Shown here: positions 25,883-34,438 of the stretch, one piece after another
Position numbering within the stretch: the first letter of the stretch is position 1
Layout: the number at the start of each line of letters is the position of its first letter
Origin: Planktomarina sp.
GTDB lineage: Bacteria > Pseudomonadota > Alphaproteobacteria > Rhodobacterales > Rhodobacteraceae
DNA: 48,144 nucleotides
Direction: 5' to 3'
Assembly: GCA_016780825.1 (NCBI GenBank)
Contig: JADHLF010000014.1
Coordinates: 1-48,144, forward strand
Position numbers and translations under genes: made by a program
The notes under the pieces: generated by a model
The model's input: only the letters and a program-made list of their open reading frames with translations
Databases searched by the model: none
Told to the model about the DNA's origin: nothing

Positions 25883-26365
25883 ATGCTCGCCAAGCGTCCG
25901 GCCTCATTTCTCCTCACTCCGCAGTATCGCGTCGACGCGTTATGGTTGAATGGTGCAGGTCCAGAGGTCAAGACCGAAGCGCCTCCTCCCGCCGAAGCGA
26001 CCGGCGTGGTTCCGGCGCCCTTTGTCGATTTGCACGGGCTGGAGGGCCTGCTGCGCAAACCTGATCCGAAAATCGTGCTCTCCCTACCTGAGGATGCGGA
26101 GCTGATTGATCAGCTGCATAAATTAACCGGGAAAATGCCCAAATTTGCCCAATTTAACCCACAACCGGCCGCACCCACAGCCGCGCCCCAGCCACCATCA
26201 CCACAACCATCGCCACAACCATCACCACCGCTGCCCGCGGAAGCCGAAGAGGCAAAAGCGAAAAGCGCGCCCCATGCGGCCCCAGCCACAGCCGCAGCCG
26301 CGCCCACCATGGATTTTTGCGATCTCACCTCCGGCCGGCGCCGCAGGCAGGCGGCGGCAGAGTAG
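25883..26365 (+). CDS. Proline/alanine-rich hypothetical protein
   Basis: Unrecognised 160-residue frame. Residues 1-90 look like a folded stretch (RPASFLLTPQYRVDALWLNG, VPAPFVDLHGLEGLL, DAELIDQLHKLTGKMPKF). Residues 93-145 are a Pro/Ala/Gln/Ser low-complexity tract containing PQPSP repeats, followed by a short conserved-looking tail (MDFCDLTSGRRRRQ). It lies between thiN (divergent) and DUF2842 (convergent). A second plus-strand frame at 25743-25949 overlaps the start and could be its true N terminus if a frameshift exists. No ribosome binding site stands out before 25883. Confidence 0.45.
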   Translation: MLAKRPASFLLTPQYRVDALWLNGAGPEVKTEAPPPAEATGVVPAPFVDLHGLEGLLRKPDPKIVLSLPEDAELIDQLHKLTGKMPKFAQFNPQPAAPTAAPQPPSPQPSPQPSPPLPAEAEEAKAKSAPHAAPATAAAAPTMDFCDLTSGRRRRQAAAE

Positions 26366-26440
26366 ATCCGGCAGATCCATGCGCATTTGTCGCCATGCAG
26401 GGGCCGTCACTAACTTTTGCGATGCAGCATACAGAGGTGC

Positions 26441-26668
26441 TTAAGAGTCCTCATCCGCATCAGGATCCACTTGACCGATGCCTTTAAAGACAAATTTCAG
26501 CGGAAACGCCCAGGCGGTGCCGAGCACCACATAAAGGATGAATTCCAAGAGTTTTGGCAGCACGGGAAGCAGCGCCACAAGATTCACGGCCAAGACTGCA
26601 TAGACCGGCAAGCCAATCACCAAAATCAGCAGCGACCAACGGCGGCGGGCTTTGTAACTCAGAGCCAT
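26441..26668 (-). CDS. DUF2842 family membrane protein
   Basis: A 75-residue protein with two transmembrane helices (about residues 11-33 and 38-60) and a WAFPLKFVFKGIGQ motif typical of DUF2842, a family restricted to alphaproteobacteria. Function unknown. Its ATG overlaps the purA TGA by one base (TGATG), so it is translated with purA. Confidence 0.85.
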   Translation of the reverse strand: MALSYKARRRWSLLILVIGLPVYAVLAVNLVALLPVLPKLLEFILYVVLGTAWAFPLKFVFKGIGQVDPDADEDS

Positions 26669-27960
26669 CAGTCTGCAAAAGGATCTGTAACGAGGATGGT
26701 ATCTTCACGCTCTGGCGAGGTAGAGACCAGCGCCACGGGGCAATCAATCAGCTCCTCAATGCGCCGAACATATTTGATCGCCTGAGCAGGCAAATCAGCC
26801 CAAGATCGCGCGCCGGCTGTGCTGCCGGACCAACCTTCGATGGTTTCATAGATCGGTGTCACGCGGGCTTGCGCATCGGCCGCGGTGGGCAGGTAATCCA
26901 ACCGCTGACCATCCAAGTCATAGGCCACACAGATTTTCAGCTCTTCAAACCCATCCAAGACATCCAATTTGGTCAATGAAATGCCGTTGACGCCAGAGGT
27001 GGCGCAGGTTTGCCGCACCAGACAGGCATCGAACCAACCGCAGCGGCGCTTGCGCCCCGTGGTGGTGCCGAACTCATGCCCGCGTTCGCCAAGTTTCTGG
27101 CCATCCGCATCTTCCAGCTCCGTCGGAAAAGGACCTTCACCGACCCGGGTGGTATAGGCTTTGGTGATGCCCAAGACATAGTCAATCGCGCCTGGTCCAA
27201 TGCCCGTACCTGTGGCCGCTTGACCCGCAATCACATTTGAAGAGGTCACAAAAGGATAGGTGCCAAAGTCAATGTCCAGCAGAGCACCCTGCGCGCCCTC
27301 GAACAAGATGCGCTTTCCAGCCTTGCGTTTTTCGTTCAAAACTTTCCACACCGGCGCCGCATAGGGCAATATCTGCACCGCAATATCGCGCAACTGCGCC
27401 AGCAAGCCCGCCCGGTCCACCGGCTCAAGGCCAAGACCTTTGCGCAGCGGGTTATGATGCAGCAAAGCGCGATCGACGCGCAGTTCCAAAGTGGCGGCAT
27501 CTGCCAAATCCGCCACGCGGATCACCCGGCGACCGACCTTATCTTCATAGCAAGGGCCAATGCCGCGACCGGTCGTGCCGATTTTCGCGACAGACACCTG
27601 CCCCTCTCGCGCCCGATCCAGCTCACCATGATAGGGCATAATCAAAGGAGTATTCTCCGCCACCATCAGATTTTCTGGATTGATTTCTACGCCTTGAGAA
27701 CGGATGCCCTCAATCTCTTTGATCAAATGCCACGGATCGAGGACCACACCATTGCCAATGACCGAAAGTTTTCCGCCACGCACGACGCCAGAGGGTAAAG
27801 CATGCAGTTTATAGACAGCCTCCCCGATCACCAGCGTATGGCCGGCGTTATGACCACCTTGAAAACGCGCGATCACATCGGCGCGTTCGGACAGCCAATC
27901 CACAATCTTGCCTTTGCCTTCGTCACCCCATTGGGTGCCCACCACAACAACATTGGCCAT
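26668..27960 (-). CDS. purA: Adenylosuccinate synthase
   Basis: Converts IMP, aspartate and GTP to adenylosuccinate, the first committed step to AMP. The 430-residue protein has the GTP-binding/active-site loop VVGTQWGDEGKGKIVDWL at the N terminus, the GHNAGHTLV segment, the IMP-site GTTGRGIGPCYEDK and the guanine-recognition SLTKLDVLDGF. Full length. AGAGGAT precedes the ATG at 27960. It is divergent from secG, with 240 bases between the starts. Confidence 0.97.
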   Translation of the reverse strand: MANVVVVGTQWGDEGKGKIVDWLSERADVIARFQGGHNAGHTLVIGEAVYKLHALPSGVVRGGKLSVIGNGVVLDPWHLIKEIEGIRSQGVEINPENLMVAENTPLIMPYHGELDRAREGQVSVAKIGTTGRGIGPCYEDKVGRRVIRVADLADAATLELRVDRALLHHNPLRKGLGLEPVDRAGLLAQLRDIAVQILPYAAPVWKVLNEKRKAGKRILFEGAQGALLDIDFGTYPFVTSSNVIAGQAATGTGIGPGAIDYVLGITKAYTTRVGEGPFPTELEDADGQKLGERGHEFGTTTGRKRRCGWFDACLVRQTCATSGVNGISLTKLDVLDGFEELKICVAYDLDGQRLDYLPTAADAQARVTPIYETIEGWSGSTAGARSWADLPAQAIKYVRRIEELIDCPVALVSTSPEREDTILVTDPFAD

Positions 27961-28201
27961 AAGTTATCCTCTTTCGGTCGGATCAAAACGAGGGCCGTAT
28001 AGCGGGGATCAAGGGCAAGGGAAACTGCTAACTTGCCGCGGCAGGCCAAAGCTGCCTTTTGGTGCAATTTCGAGCGCGCACCCCGCCACTGGCACATCCC
28101 GAGCGCCGTGAAGCGGCCATTGGGGAGAAATGCCCCAGTTTCGACTTGGCAAATGGGTTATCCTTGCTTAGATAGCCTCTGACCTGAACGGGGAAATTTC
28201 T

Positions 28202-28555
28202 ATGCAAAATGTCGTCTTGATCATCCATCTTCTTCTCGCCATCTCTTTGATTGGCCTGGTTCTGTTGCAACGCTCTGAAGGTGGCGGCCTGGGCATGGGG
28301 GGCGGCGGTGCTGGCGGCGGGGCAATGTCTGGACGCGCGGCGGCCTCGGCTTTGACCAAGCTGACCTGGGGTCTGGCGATTGCCTTTATCTGCACCTCTC
28401 TGGCCTTGACAATTCTACAGGTTCAAAAATCCTCCGGCAGTTCAGTTCTGGATCAATTGGTGCCAACCTCGCAGCAAGACACACCGGTTGATGCGGACGC
28501 GCTCCTGCCGCCCACGTCAGAGGACTCCGCGCCACTATTGCCGGTCGCAGACTAA
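28202..28555 (+). CDS. secG: Preprotein translocase subunit SecG
   Basis: Accessory subunit of the SecYEG protein-conducting channel. The 117-residue protein has two transmembrane helices (about residues 3-22 and 54-75) flanking the family's glycine-rich turn GGGLGMGGGGAGGG. The C-terminal tail of about 40 residues is acidic and proline-rich, typical of alphaproteobacterial SecG. CGGGGAAA precedes the ATG. pyrG follows after 151 bases, a common order in this group. Confidence 0.93.
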   Translation: MQNVVLIIHLLLAISLIGLVLLQRSEGGGLGMGGGGAGGGAMSGRAAASALTKLTWGLAIAFICTSLALTILQVQKSSGSSVLDQLVPTSQQDTPVDADALLPPTSEDSAPLLPVAD

Positions 28556-28621
28556 TCCGCCCCTAAATATGGCGGGTATGGTAAATTTAGCCGCCTTATC
28601 TTGATCATCAGATTGCAGAAT

Positions 28622-28667
28622 CATCACGGAGCTGTTATTGCTTTAATCCCGTGGTGAGGTGCATTTT
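28622..28667 (+). terminator. Hairpin in the secG-pyrG gap
   Basis: CATCACGG (28622-28629) pairs with CCGTGGTG (28649-28656) with one G-T pair, over a 19-base loop, and a TTTTT run lies at 28663-28667. It may be a weak terminator of secG or a leader element of pyrG. The T-run is seven bases from the stem, so termination efficiency is doubtful. Confidence 0.4.
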
Positions 28668-28706
28668 TCTTGCCGAAAATTCGAAACTACGGGGATCTCA
28701 TTATTT

Positions 28707-30350
28707 ATGGCGCGTTATGTATTTATCACCGGCGGTGTTGTGTCTTCTCTCGGCAAAGGCTTGGCCTCTGCAGCCCTAGGCGCCCTCCTGCAGGCCCGCG
28801 GATTTTCCGTTAGACTGCGAAAACTTGACCCCTATCTCAACGTTGATCCCGGCACGATGTCCCCCTTTGAACATGGGGAGGTCTTCGTCACAGATGATGG
28901 CGCGGAAACAGATCTTGATTTGGGCCATTACGAGCGCTTCACCGGGGTGGCAGCCCGGATGACTGATTCTGTTTCTTCGGGTCGAATCTATTCAACCGTG
29001 CTGGAAAAAGAACGCCGCGGCGATTATTTGGGCAAAACCATTCAGGTGGTGCCCCATGTCACCAACGAAATTAAAGAGTTTTTGAAAGTCGGCGATGATG
29101 AGGTCGATTTCATGCTCTGCGAAATTGGCGGCACAGTGGGCGATATTGAAGGCCTGCCATTTTTCGAAGCCATTCGCCAATTCTCCCATGACAAGCCCCG
29201 CGGGGAATGTATTTTCATGCATTTGACGCTGCTGCCCTATCTGGCGGCCAGCGGCGAGCTGAAAACCAAACCCACGCAGCACAGCGTTAAAGAATTGCAA
29301 TCTATTGGCATTGCACCAGATATTTTGGTCTGCCGCTCCGAGCACCCTATTCCCGACAAAGAGCGTGAGAAAATCGCCCTATTTTGCAACGTGCGCCCCG
29401 ATGCGGTGGTGGCCGCCTATGATCTCAACTCCATCTATGAAGCGCCCTTGGCCTATCACGCCCAGGGGCTCGACCAAGCCGTTTTGGATGCTTTCAATAT
29501 CTCCCCCGCGCCACAGCCTGACCTGAGCAAATGGGAGGATGTGCAGGACCGCATAAACAATCCAGAGGGCGTGGTGAATGTGGCGATTGTTGGTAAATAC
29601 ACACAGCTCGAAGACGCCTATAAATCAATCAAAGAGGCGCTCACCCATGGCGGCATGTCCAATCGCGTGAAGGTCAATGTCGAATGGGTTGATGCCGAAA
29701 TCTTTGATCATGAAGACGCCGCGCCACATCTCGCGGGGTTCCACGCCATATTGGTCCCCGGCGGTTTTGGCGAGCGCGGCACGGAAGGCAAAATCAAAGC
29801 AGCGCAATTCGCGCGTGAGCGCAAAGTGCCCTACCTTGGGATATGCCTAGGCATGCAAATGGCAGTGATCGAAGCTGCCCGCAACCTGTCCAACGTTGCA
29901 GATGCGGGTTCGGAAGAATTTGACCATGAAGCCGGCGAAAAGCGTTTCACGCCGGTGGTCTATCACTTGAAAGAATGGGTGCAGGGCAATCATCGGGTCA
30001 GGCGCAACGAAGATGACGATAAAGGCGGGACCATGCGCCTTGGCGCCTATAATGCGACTTTGAAACCAGAGTCATTGGTGGCGAAAATTTATGGCAGCAC
30101 CGCCATCGAAGAACGGCATCGCCACCGCTACGAAGTCGATATCCAATTTCGCGAGCAGCTCGAGGAAAAAGGGGTGATCTTCTCGGGCATGTCGCCTGAC
30201 GGCCGCTTGCCAGAGATTGTTGAAGTTAAAGATCACCCTTGGTTTATTGGTGTTCAATTTCATCCGGAGTTGAAGTCCAAACCATTCGCGCCGCATCCGT
30301 TGTTCCGCGATTTTGTTCGCGCGGCGAAGGACATGAGCCGGTTGGTTTAA
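28707..30350 (+). CDS. pyrG: CTP synthase
   Basis: Makes CTP from UTP with glutamine as nitrogen donor. The 547-residue protein has the synthase domain starting MARYVFITGGVVSSLGKGLASA, with the DPYLNVDPGTMSPFEHGEVFV segment split across the substrate sites, and a C-terminal class I amidotransferase domain with the nucleophile motif GICLGMQ and the catalytic pair in QFHPE. I start it at the ATG at 28707, where the family begins; the longer frame adds 16 residues. The ribosome binding site is weak (GGGGAT). Confidence 0.97.
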   Translation: MARYVFITGGVVSSLGKGLASAALGALLQARGFSVRLRKLDPYLNVDPGTMSPFEHGEVFVTDDGAETDLDLGHYERFTGVAARMTDSVSSGRIYSTVLEKERRGDYLGKTIQVVPHVTNEIKEFLKVGDDEVDFMLCEIGGTVGDIEGLPFFEAIRQFSHDKPRGECIFMHLTLLPYLAASGELKTKPTQHSVKELQSIGIAPDILVCRSEHPIPDKEREKIALFCNVRPDAVVAAYDLNSIYEAPLAYHAQGLDQAVLDAFNISPAPQPDLSKWEDVQDRINNPEGVVNVAIVGKYTQLEDAYKSIKEALTHGGMSNRVKVNVEWVDAEIFDHEDAAPHLAGFHAILVPGGFGERGTEGKIKAAQFARERKVPYLGICLGMQMAVIEAARNLSNVADAGSEEFDHEAGEKRFTPVVYHLKEWVQGNHRVRRNEDDDKGGTMRLGAYNATLKPESLVAKIYGSTAIEERHRHRYEVDIQFREQLEEKGVIFSGMSPDGRLPEIVEVKDHPWFIGVQFHPELKSKPFAPHPLFRDFVRAAKDMSRLV

Positions 30351-30368
30351 CACACACAGGAGAGCCCC

Positions 30369-30662
30369 ATGGCCAAAGGATATTGGATTGCCCACAATCA
30401 GATCAGTGATGCCGAGGCCTATGAGGCCTATAAAATCGCCGCCGCACCAGCCCTGCGCGCCTATGAGGGCAAATTTCTTGTACGGGCGGGTGCCGCTGAA
30501 TTCCCTGAGGGCCAGCTGCGCGCGCGCACCATTGTGATTGAGTTTCCAAGCCTAAAAGCAGCGCAAGATTGCTACAATAGCCCAACATATCAGGCCGCAA
30601 AAGCCCTGCGAGCTCCGGTTTCGATTGGGGATATGGTCATCGTCGAAGGCTATGACGGCTAG
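30369..30662 (+). CDS. DUF1330 domain protein
   Basis: A 97-residue protein of the dimeric alpha-beta barrel fold. It matches DUF1330 proteins: KGYWIAHNQISD at the start, YEGKFLVRAGAAE, RTIVIEFPSLKAAQDCYNSPTYQ and a C-terminal IVEGYDG. Function unknown; relatives have been suggested to be small ligand-binding or monooxygenase-like proteins. AGGAGAG precedes the ATG. It follows pyrG by 18 bases and is probably in its operon. Confidence 0.88.
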   Translation: MAKGYWIAHNQISDAEAYEAYKIAAAPALRAYEGKFLVRAGAAEFPEGQLRARTIVIEFPSLKAAQDCYNSPTYQAAKALRAPVSIGDMVIVEGYDG

Positions 30663-30695
30663 TCATCGCCGCCGCCCCAACTCTCGAGGCCCCTA

Positions 30696-31115
30696 ATGTT
30701 TGCATCTCTGTTTGCGTCAAAATCCCCCGACAGCACGCGCGATATCAGCGCCTCTCAAGCCATGGCGGCGCTGATGGTGCGGATTGCCAAGTCTGATGAT
30801 GACTATTCCACCACGGAAATCGCACGGATCGATGCCGTATTGGGCCTTTTGTATTCATTGACCGCGGATCAAGCCGCCGACCTGCGCCAGACGGCCGAAG
30901 CCCTTGAGGCCGAAGCGCCCGACACTGTGCGATTCACCCGCGCGATTAAGGAAGAGGTGCCCTATGAAGAGCGCTTCAATGTCGTGCGCGCGCTGTGGCA
31001 AGTTGTTCTGGCCGACGGGGCCCGCGACGCAGAAGAAGACGCGCTGATGCGCCTTTTGGCAAGCCTGCTGGGCGTCAATGATCGCGACAGCGCCCTTGCC
31101 CGCCAACAGGCCTAG
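30696..31115 (+). CDS. TerB-like protein
   Basis: A 139-residue helical protein of the TerB/tellurite-resistance-like superfamily. Landmarks are AMAALMVRIAKSDDDYSTTEIARIDAV, with its acidic metal-site-like cluster, and LWQVVLADGARDAEEDALMRLLASLLG, the repeated motif of the fold. The name reflects the fold and does not show tellurite resistance; no other ter genes are near. It starts 33 bases after the DUF1330 gene. Confidence 0.85.
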   Translation: MFASLFASKSPDSTRDISASQAMAALMVRIAKSDDDYSTTEIARIDAVLGLLYSLTADQAADLRQTAEALEAEAPDTVRFTRAIKEEVPYEERFNVVRALWQVVLADGARDAEEDALMRLLASLLGVNDRDSALARQQA

Positions 31116-31119
31116 CCCC

Positions 31120-31836
31120 ATGATTGCACATCTGCCCATGTATGATGTGCCGGCCAATCGCGCCGCTCACCGGCGCCTGTGGCAGGCGTTACAGGACCAC
31201 CTGCCAGATGCGCCGAATCTCACCCCGCCAAGCGCAAATCTAATGGCTGATTGGCTCAGCCCAGAGCTCTACCTGTCCCAAACCTGCGGCCTGCCCTATC
31301 GCGCGGCGCTGCATGGCCGGGTGCAGCTGATTGCCACGCCAGACAATCAAATTGAGAATTGTCCGCCAGGCTATTACTGCTCGGTGCTGCTCGCCCGCCG
31401 GGGCGCGGTTCCAAACCTTGCGGCCAATGACTTTACCTTGGCCTATAATGAACCGCTGTCTCAATCAGGTTGGGCCGCTCCGCAGTCCATCGGCCTTTGC
31501 GGCGCCAAACGGCTGCAAACCGGCGGGCATGCAGCCTCGGCCCTCGCCGTTTTGGAGGGACGGGCTGATCTGGCTGCCGTGGATGCCTTGACTTGGCATT
31601 TTTTGACACGCGATTGGGACAAGGCGGCAGGGCTAGAGATCTGCGCCACCACTCCTGCCACGCCAACACTGCCCTATATCACCGCATTGGGCCAAAACGC
31701 AGCCGCCCTCCGCGACGCTCTGCGGCAAGCGATTCTCTCGATTGGTCCAAAAGACAGGCAAACACTTCAGATATTTGACCTCATCGAGATCAGCGCAGAG
31801 ACTTATTTGCAATTTCCACTGCCTGAGGCCCCTTAA
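31120..31836 (+). CDS. PhnD-like periplasmic-binding-fold protein lacking a signal peptide
   Basis: A 238-residue protein resembling phosphate/phosphonate ABC binding proteins: an N-terminal MIAHLPMYDVP strand, a central RRGAVPNLAANDFTLAYNEPLSQSGW segment, and HAASALAVLEGRADLAAVDALTWHF, the domain-two motif of PhnD-type proteins. The N terminus has no hydrophobic signal sequence, so it is probably cytoplasmic, and no phosphonate transporter is adjacent. I start it at the ATG at 31120, four bases after the TerB-like stop; a longer frame overlaps that gene. Role unknown. Confidence 0.78.
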   Translation: MIAHLPMYDVPANRAAHRRLWQALQDHLPDAPNLTPPSANLMADWLSPELYLSQTCGLPYRAALHGRVQLIATPDNQIENCPPGYYCSVLLARRGAVPNLAANDFTLAYNEPLSQSGWAAPQSIGLCGAKRLQTGGHAASALAVLEGRADLAAVDALTWHFLTRDWDKAAGLEICATTPATPTLPYITALGQNAAALRDALRQAILSIGPKDRQTLQIFDLIEISAETYLQFPLPEAP

Positions 31837-31914
31837 TTTCAATCTATGCCGCTTTTGGATTGCGAGACACGCCCTTCCTCGCCTAATATCTGCTCCGGTA
31901 GGATAGGGGTTTTC

Positions 31915-32691
31915 GTGAGCGACCAAAATACACCCGTGATTGAAATAAAAGGTCTCCATAAAGCCTATGGCGATCTTGAGGTTTTAAAGGGCATCGACAT
32001 CACCGCAAGACGCGGCGATGTGGTGGCGCTTATTGGCTCGTCTGGATCTGGGAAATCCACGCTGCTGCGCTGCTGCAATATGCTGGAGATCAGCCAGAAA
32101 GGCGCGATCCTTTTTCAAGGTGAGACCGTCCGCTGGAGCTCTCAGGACCACAACCGACGCCCGGCCGATTCTGCGCAAGTCACCCGTCTGCGCACGAACC
32201 TGTCGATGGTCTTCCAACAGTTCAACCTTTGGGCACATATGACCATCTTGCAAAATGTCATGGAAGCCCCGGTCACCGTGCTCAAGCAGGACAAATCCGA
32301 GGTGGAGGCCCGTGCCCGCAAACTTCTGGACAAAGTGGGTATTGGAGAGAAATGCGATGTCTACCCAGCCCAGCTGTCTGGCGGGCAACAACAAAGGGCC
32401 GCCATCGCCCGGGCCTTGGCCATGGAACCCGAAGCCCTTTTGTTTGACGAGCCCACCTCCGCCTTGGATCCAGAATTGGAGCAAGAGGTGATCGGCGTCA
32501 TCAAAGATCTGGCCGCGGAAGGGCGCACCATGCTCATCGTCACCCATGACATGGCCATGGCGCGCGATGTGGCCAATCACGTTATTTTCTTGCACCAAGG
32601 GGTGATTGAGGAACAAGGCCCCCCCGAGACCCTCTTTGGTGCACCAAAATCAGAACGGCTTCAGCAGTTTCTTTCTGCCGTCGCTTCATAA
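31915..32691 (+). CDS. Polar amino acid-type ABC transporter ATPase
   Basis: A 258-residue ATPase of the HisP/GlnQ/ArtP class, energising import through the two permeases encoded downstream. Visible motifs: Walker A GSSGSGKSTLLRC, Q-loop FQQFNLWAHMT, signature LSGGQQQRAAIARAL, Walker B LLFDEPTSALD and the switch VTHDMAMA. I start it at the GTG at 31915 (VSDQNTPVIEIKGLHKAYG), with AGGGG 8 bases upstream; the ATG 69 bases earlier adds unrelated sequence. It opens the transporter/ligase operon that runs to 38623. Confidence 0.92.
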   Translation: MSDQNTPVIEIKGLHKAYGDLEVLKGIDITARRGDVVALIGSSGSGKSTLLRCCNMLEISQKGAILFQGETVRWSSQDHNRRPADSAQVTRLRTNLSMVFQQFNLWAHMTILQNVMEAPVTVLKQDKSEVEARARKLLDKVGIGEKCDVYPAQLSGGQQQRAAIARALAMEPEALLFDEPTSALDPELEQEVIGVIKDLAAEGRTMLIVTHDMAMARDVANHVIFLHQGVIEEQGPPETLFGAPKSERLQQFLSAVAS

Positions 32692-32721
32692 AACTCAGCA
32701 ATATATCTTAGGGAGATACAC

Positions 32722-33435
32722 ATGAAAAAGCTGATCTTGACCACCGCCGCTTTGGCACTGACCGCAGGCATATCCTTTGCCGAAACGATCCGGATGGGCA
32801 CCGAAGGTGCCTACCCCCCCTATAACTTCGTCAACGATGCTGGCGAAGTTGACGGGTTCGAGCGTGAATTGGGTGATGAGCTCTGCGCGCGAGCCATGTT
32901 GACCTGCGAATGGGTGGTTAACGACTGGGACAGCATCATTCCAAACCTCGTGTCCGGCAACTACGACACCATCATCGCCGGCATGTCGATCACAGCCGAG
33001 CGTGATGAGGTGATTGACTTCACCCAAAACTATACCCAACCTGATCCCTCCGCTTATATGGCCCTCTCGGCTGATGTGGATCTCTCAAGCGCTGTCATTG
33101 CCGCGCAAGCCAACACCATCCAAGCCAGCTTTGTCGCCGCCTCTGGTGCCACATTGGTGGAATTTGCAACACCTGAAGAGACCGTAGCTGCGGTGAAAAA
33201 CGGTGAAGCCGATGCGGTATTGGCGGATAAAGCCTATCTCACCCCCGTGGCAGAGGGCGATGCCGATCTGGTGCTCTTGGCGCAACAAGAGTTGATCGGT
33301 GGCGGCGTTGGCATGGGGCTCCGCGAATCCGATGCGGAGCTGCGCGGCAAATTTGACGCAGCCATCTCCTCAATGAAAGCAGATGGGTCATTGAACGCGC
33401 TCATCGCCAAATGGGGCATTGGCGAACAGTTCTAA
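32722..33435 (+). CDS. ABC transporter substrate-binding protein (Lys/Arg/Orn-type)
   Basis: A 237-residue periplasmic binding protein of cluster 3. A signal peptide of about 20 residues (MKKLILTTAA start, cleavage near SFA-ETI) precedes the mature domain with MGTEGAYPPYNF, the ligand-binding FERELGDELCARA, DYDTIIAGMSITAERDEVIDFT-type segment and the C-terminal IAKWGIG. The motif set suits basic amino acid or opine/polyamine-like ligands, but the substrate is not proven. AGGGAGA precedes the ATG. Confidence 0.92.
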   Translation: MKKLILTTAALALTAGISFAETIRMGTEGAYPPYNFVNDAGEVDGFERELGDELCARAMLTCEWVVNDWDSIIPNLVSGNYDTIIAGMSITAERDEVIDFTQNYTQPDPSAYMALSADVDLSSAVIAAQANTIQASFVAASGATLVEFATPEETVAAVKNGEADAVLADKAYLTPVAEGDADLVLLAQQELIGGGVGMGLRESDAELRGKFDAAISSMKADGSLNALIAKWGIGEQF

Positions 33436-33446
33436 TTGACGCCTTT

Positions 33447-33472
33447 GGGGGCGCGGATTCAGCCGCGTCCCC
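33447..33472 (+). terminator. Stem-loop after the binding-protein gene
   Basis: GGGGGCGCGG (33447-33456) pairs with CCGCGTCCCC (33463-33472) over a six-base loop; ten base pairs with one G-T. No T-run follows. Such hairpins behind binding-protein genes usually stabilise the upstream message and lower permease expression within the operon. Confidence 0.65.
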
Positions 33473-33571
33473 ATCGCTCCATAATGCCGACCTATAGGGC
33501 GCCATTATGGATTGAGAATAAATACTTACCGAAAACAGGCCAACCGACGCCAAACCGAAGGTCCCAGTCCG

Positions 33572-34438
33572 ATTTTTAGCTATTGTTCAGATCCGAGCCT
33601 CCTTACCAGCCTGCCCTGGCTCAGCTGCTATCTGACCACGGGCAAACACCTGTTGTTTTATCAATCCTTCGCAACTGTGCTCATCCTCTTGGCTGTCACC
33701 GCCCCAGCGGCGCTTGTATTCGGCTTTGGGGGCGCGACGCTGGCCCGTGCCCGGTTCTTGCCCCTACGCCTTGTCGGTAAAACCTATATCTCCGCTGTGC
33801 GCGGTGTGCCGGATATTGCATTTTTCCTGTTTTTTGTCATCGCATTAGATCAAGGTTTCGAATGGCTGCGCCATCAAGCCCTGTGCCCCGATTGGAACGA
33901 ACCTATTCGCCAGGGCAATGATTTCGTCGTCTGCGCTGCGGCCAAGCTGCCCCTAGGCACTGCCCCACAATATGTGCATGAGATTTACGGATTTTTCACC
34001 GCGGTTTTGACCTTTGCAATTGTCTTCGGTGCCTTTGCCGCCAATGTTCTTTATGGCGCCATGCGCGCCGTGCCCCAAGCCCAGATCGAAACGGCGCAGG
34101 CCTATGGTATGCGCCCTACGCAAGTATTTTGGCGCATTTTGGTGCCGCAAATGTGGGTCTATGCCCTGCCTGGGCTGTCCAATCTTTGGATGGTCTTGAT
34201 TAAGGCCACACCGCTGTTGTTTTTGCTTGGCGTCGAAGACATTGTCTATTGGGCCCGCGAATTGGGCGGCACGAAACAGGCGAAATTCTCCGATTATCCC
34301 CATGGTGATTGGCGCATGCAGTATTTTCTGTTTCTGCTGGTCTTTTACCTCGCCTTTACCAAACTCTCTGAAGCGGTGCTGGAACGCGTGATGAAACGCC
34401 TCACACATGGTCAGGGCACATTGGGGGCCCCCTCATGA
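33572..34438 (+). CDS. ABC transporter permease (HisQ-like), start codon uncertain
   Basis: Inner-membrane permease of the polar amino acid class. Conserved parts are WLSCYLTTGKHLLFYQSF, SAVRGVPDIAFFLFF and the EAA loop ETAQAYGMRPTQVFWRILVPQMW, followed by ATPLLFLLG. No ATG or GTG lies at the expected N terminus. Relatives begin close to the residues FSYCSDPSLL, which here follow an ATT codon at 33572, ten bases after GAAGG; the nearest in-frame alternative is TTG at 33512, adding 20 unrelated residues. I give the ATT position as best guess. The gene ends in an ATGA overlap with the next permease. Confidence 0.8.
   Translation: MFSYCSDPSLLTSLPWLSCYLTTGKHLLFYQSFATVLILLAVTAPAALVFGFGGATLARARFLPLRLVGKTYISAVRGVPDIAFFLFFVIALDQGFEWLRHQALCPDWNEPIRQGNDFVVCAAAKLPLGTAPQYVHEIYGFFTAVLTFAIVFGAFAANVLYGAMRAVPQAQIETAQAYGMRPTQVFWRILVPQMWVYALPGLSNLWMVLIKATPLLFLLGVEDIVYWARELGGTKQAKFSDYPHGDWRMQYFLFLLVFYLAFTKLSEAVLERVMKRLTHGQGTLGAPS

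Noticed and set aside
26110..26328. Gly/Ala-rich minus-strand frame
   Set aside because: It is the complement of the Pro/Ala/Gln low-complexity tract of the plus-strand frame.
30696..31115. Tellurite resistance locus
   Set aside because: Only a TerB-like fold is present; no terA, terC, terD, terE or terZ genes are near.
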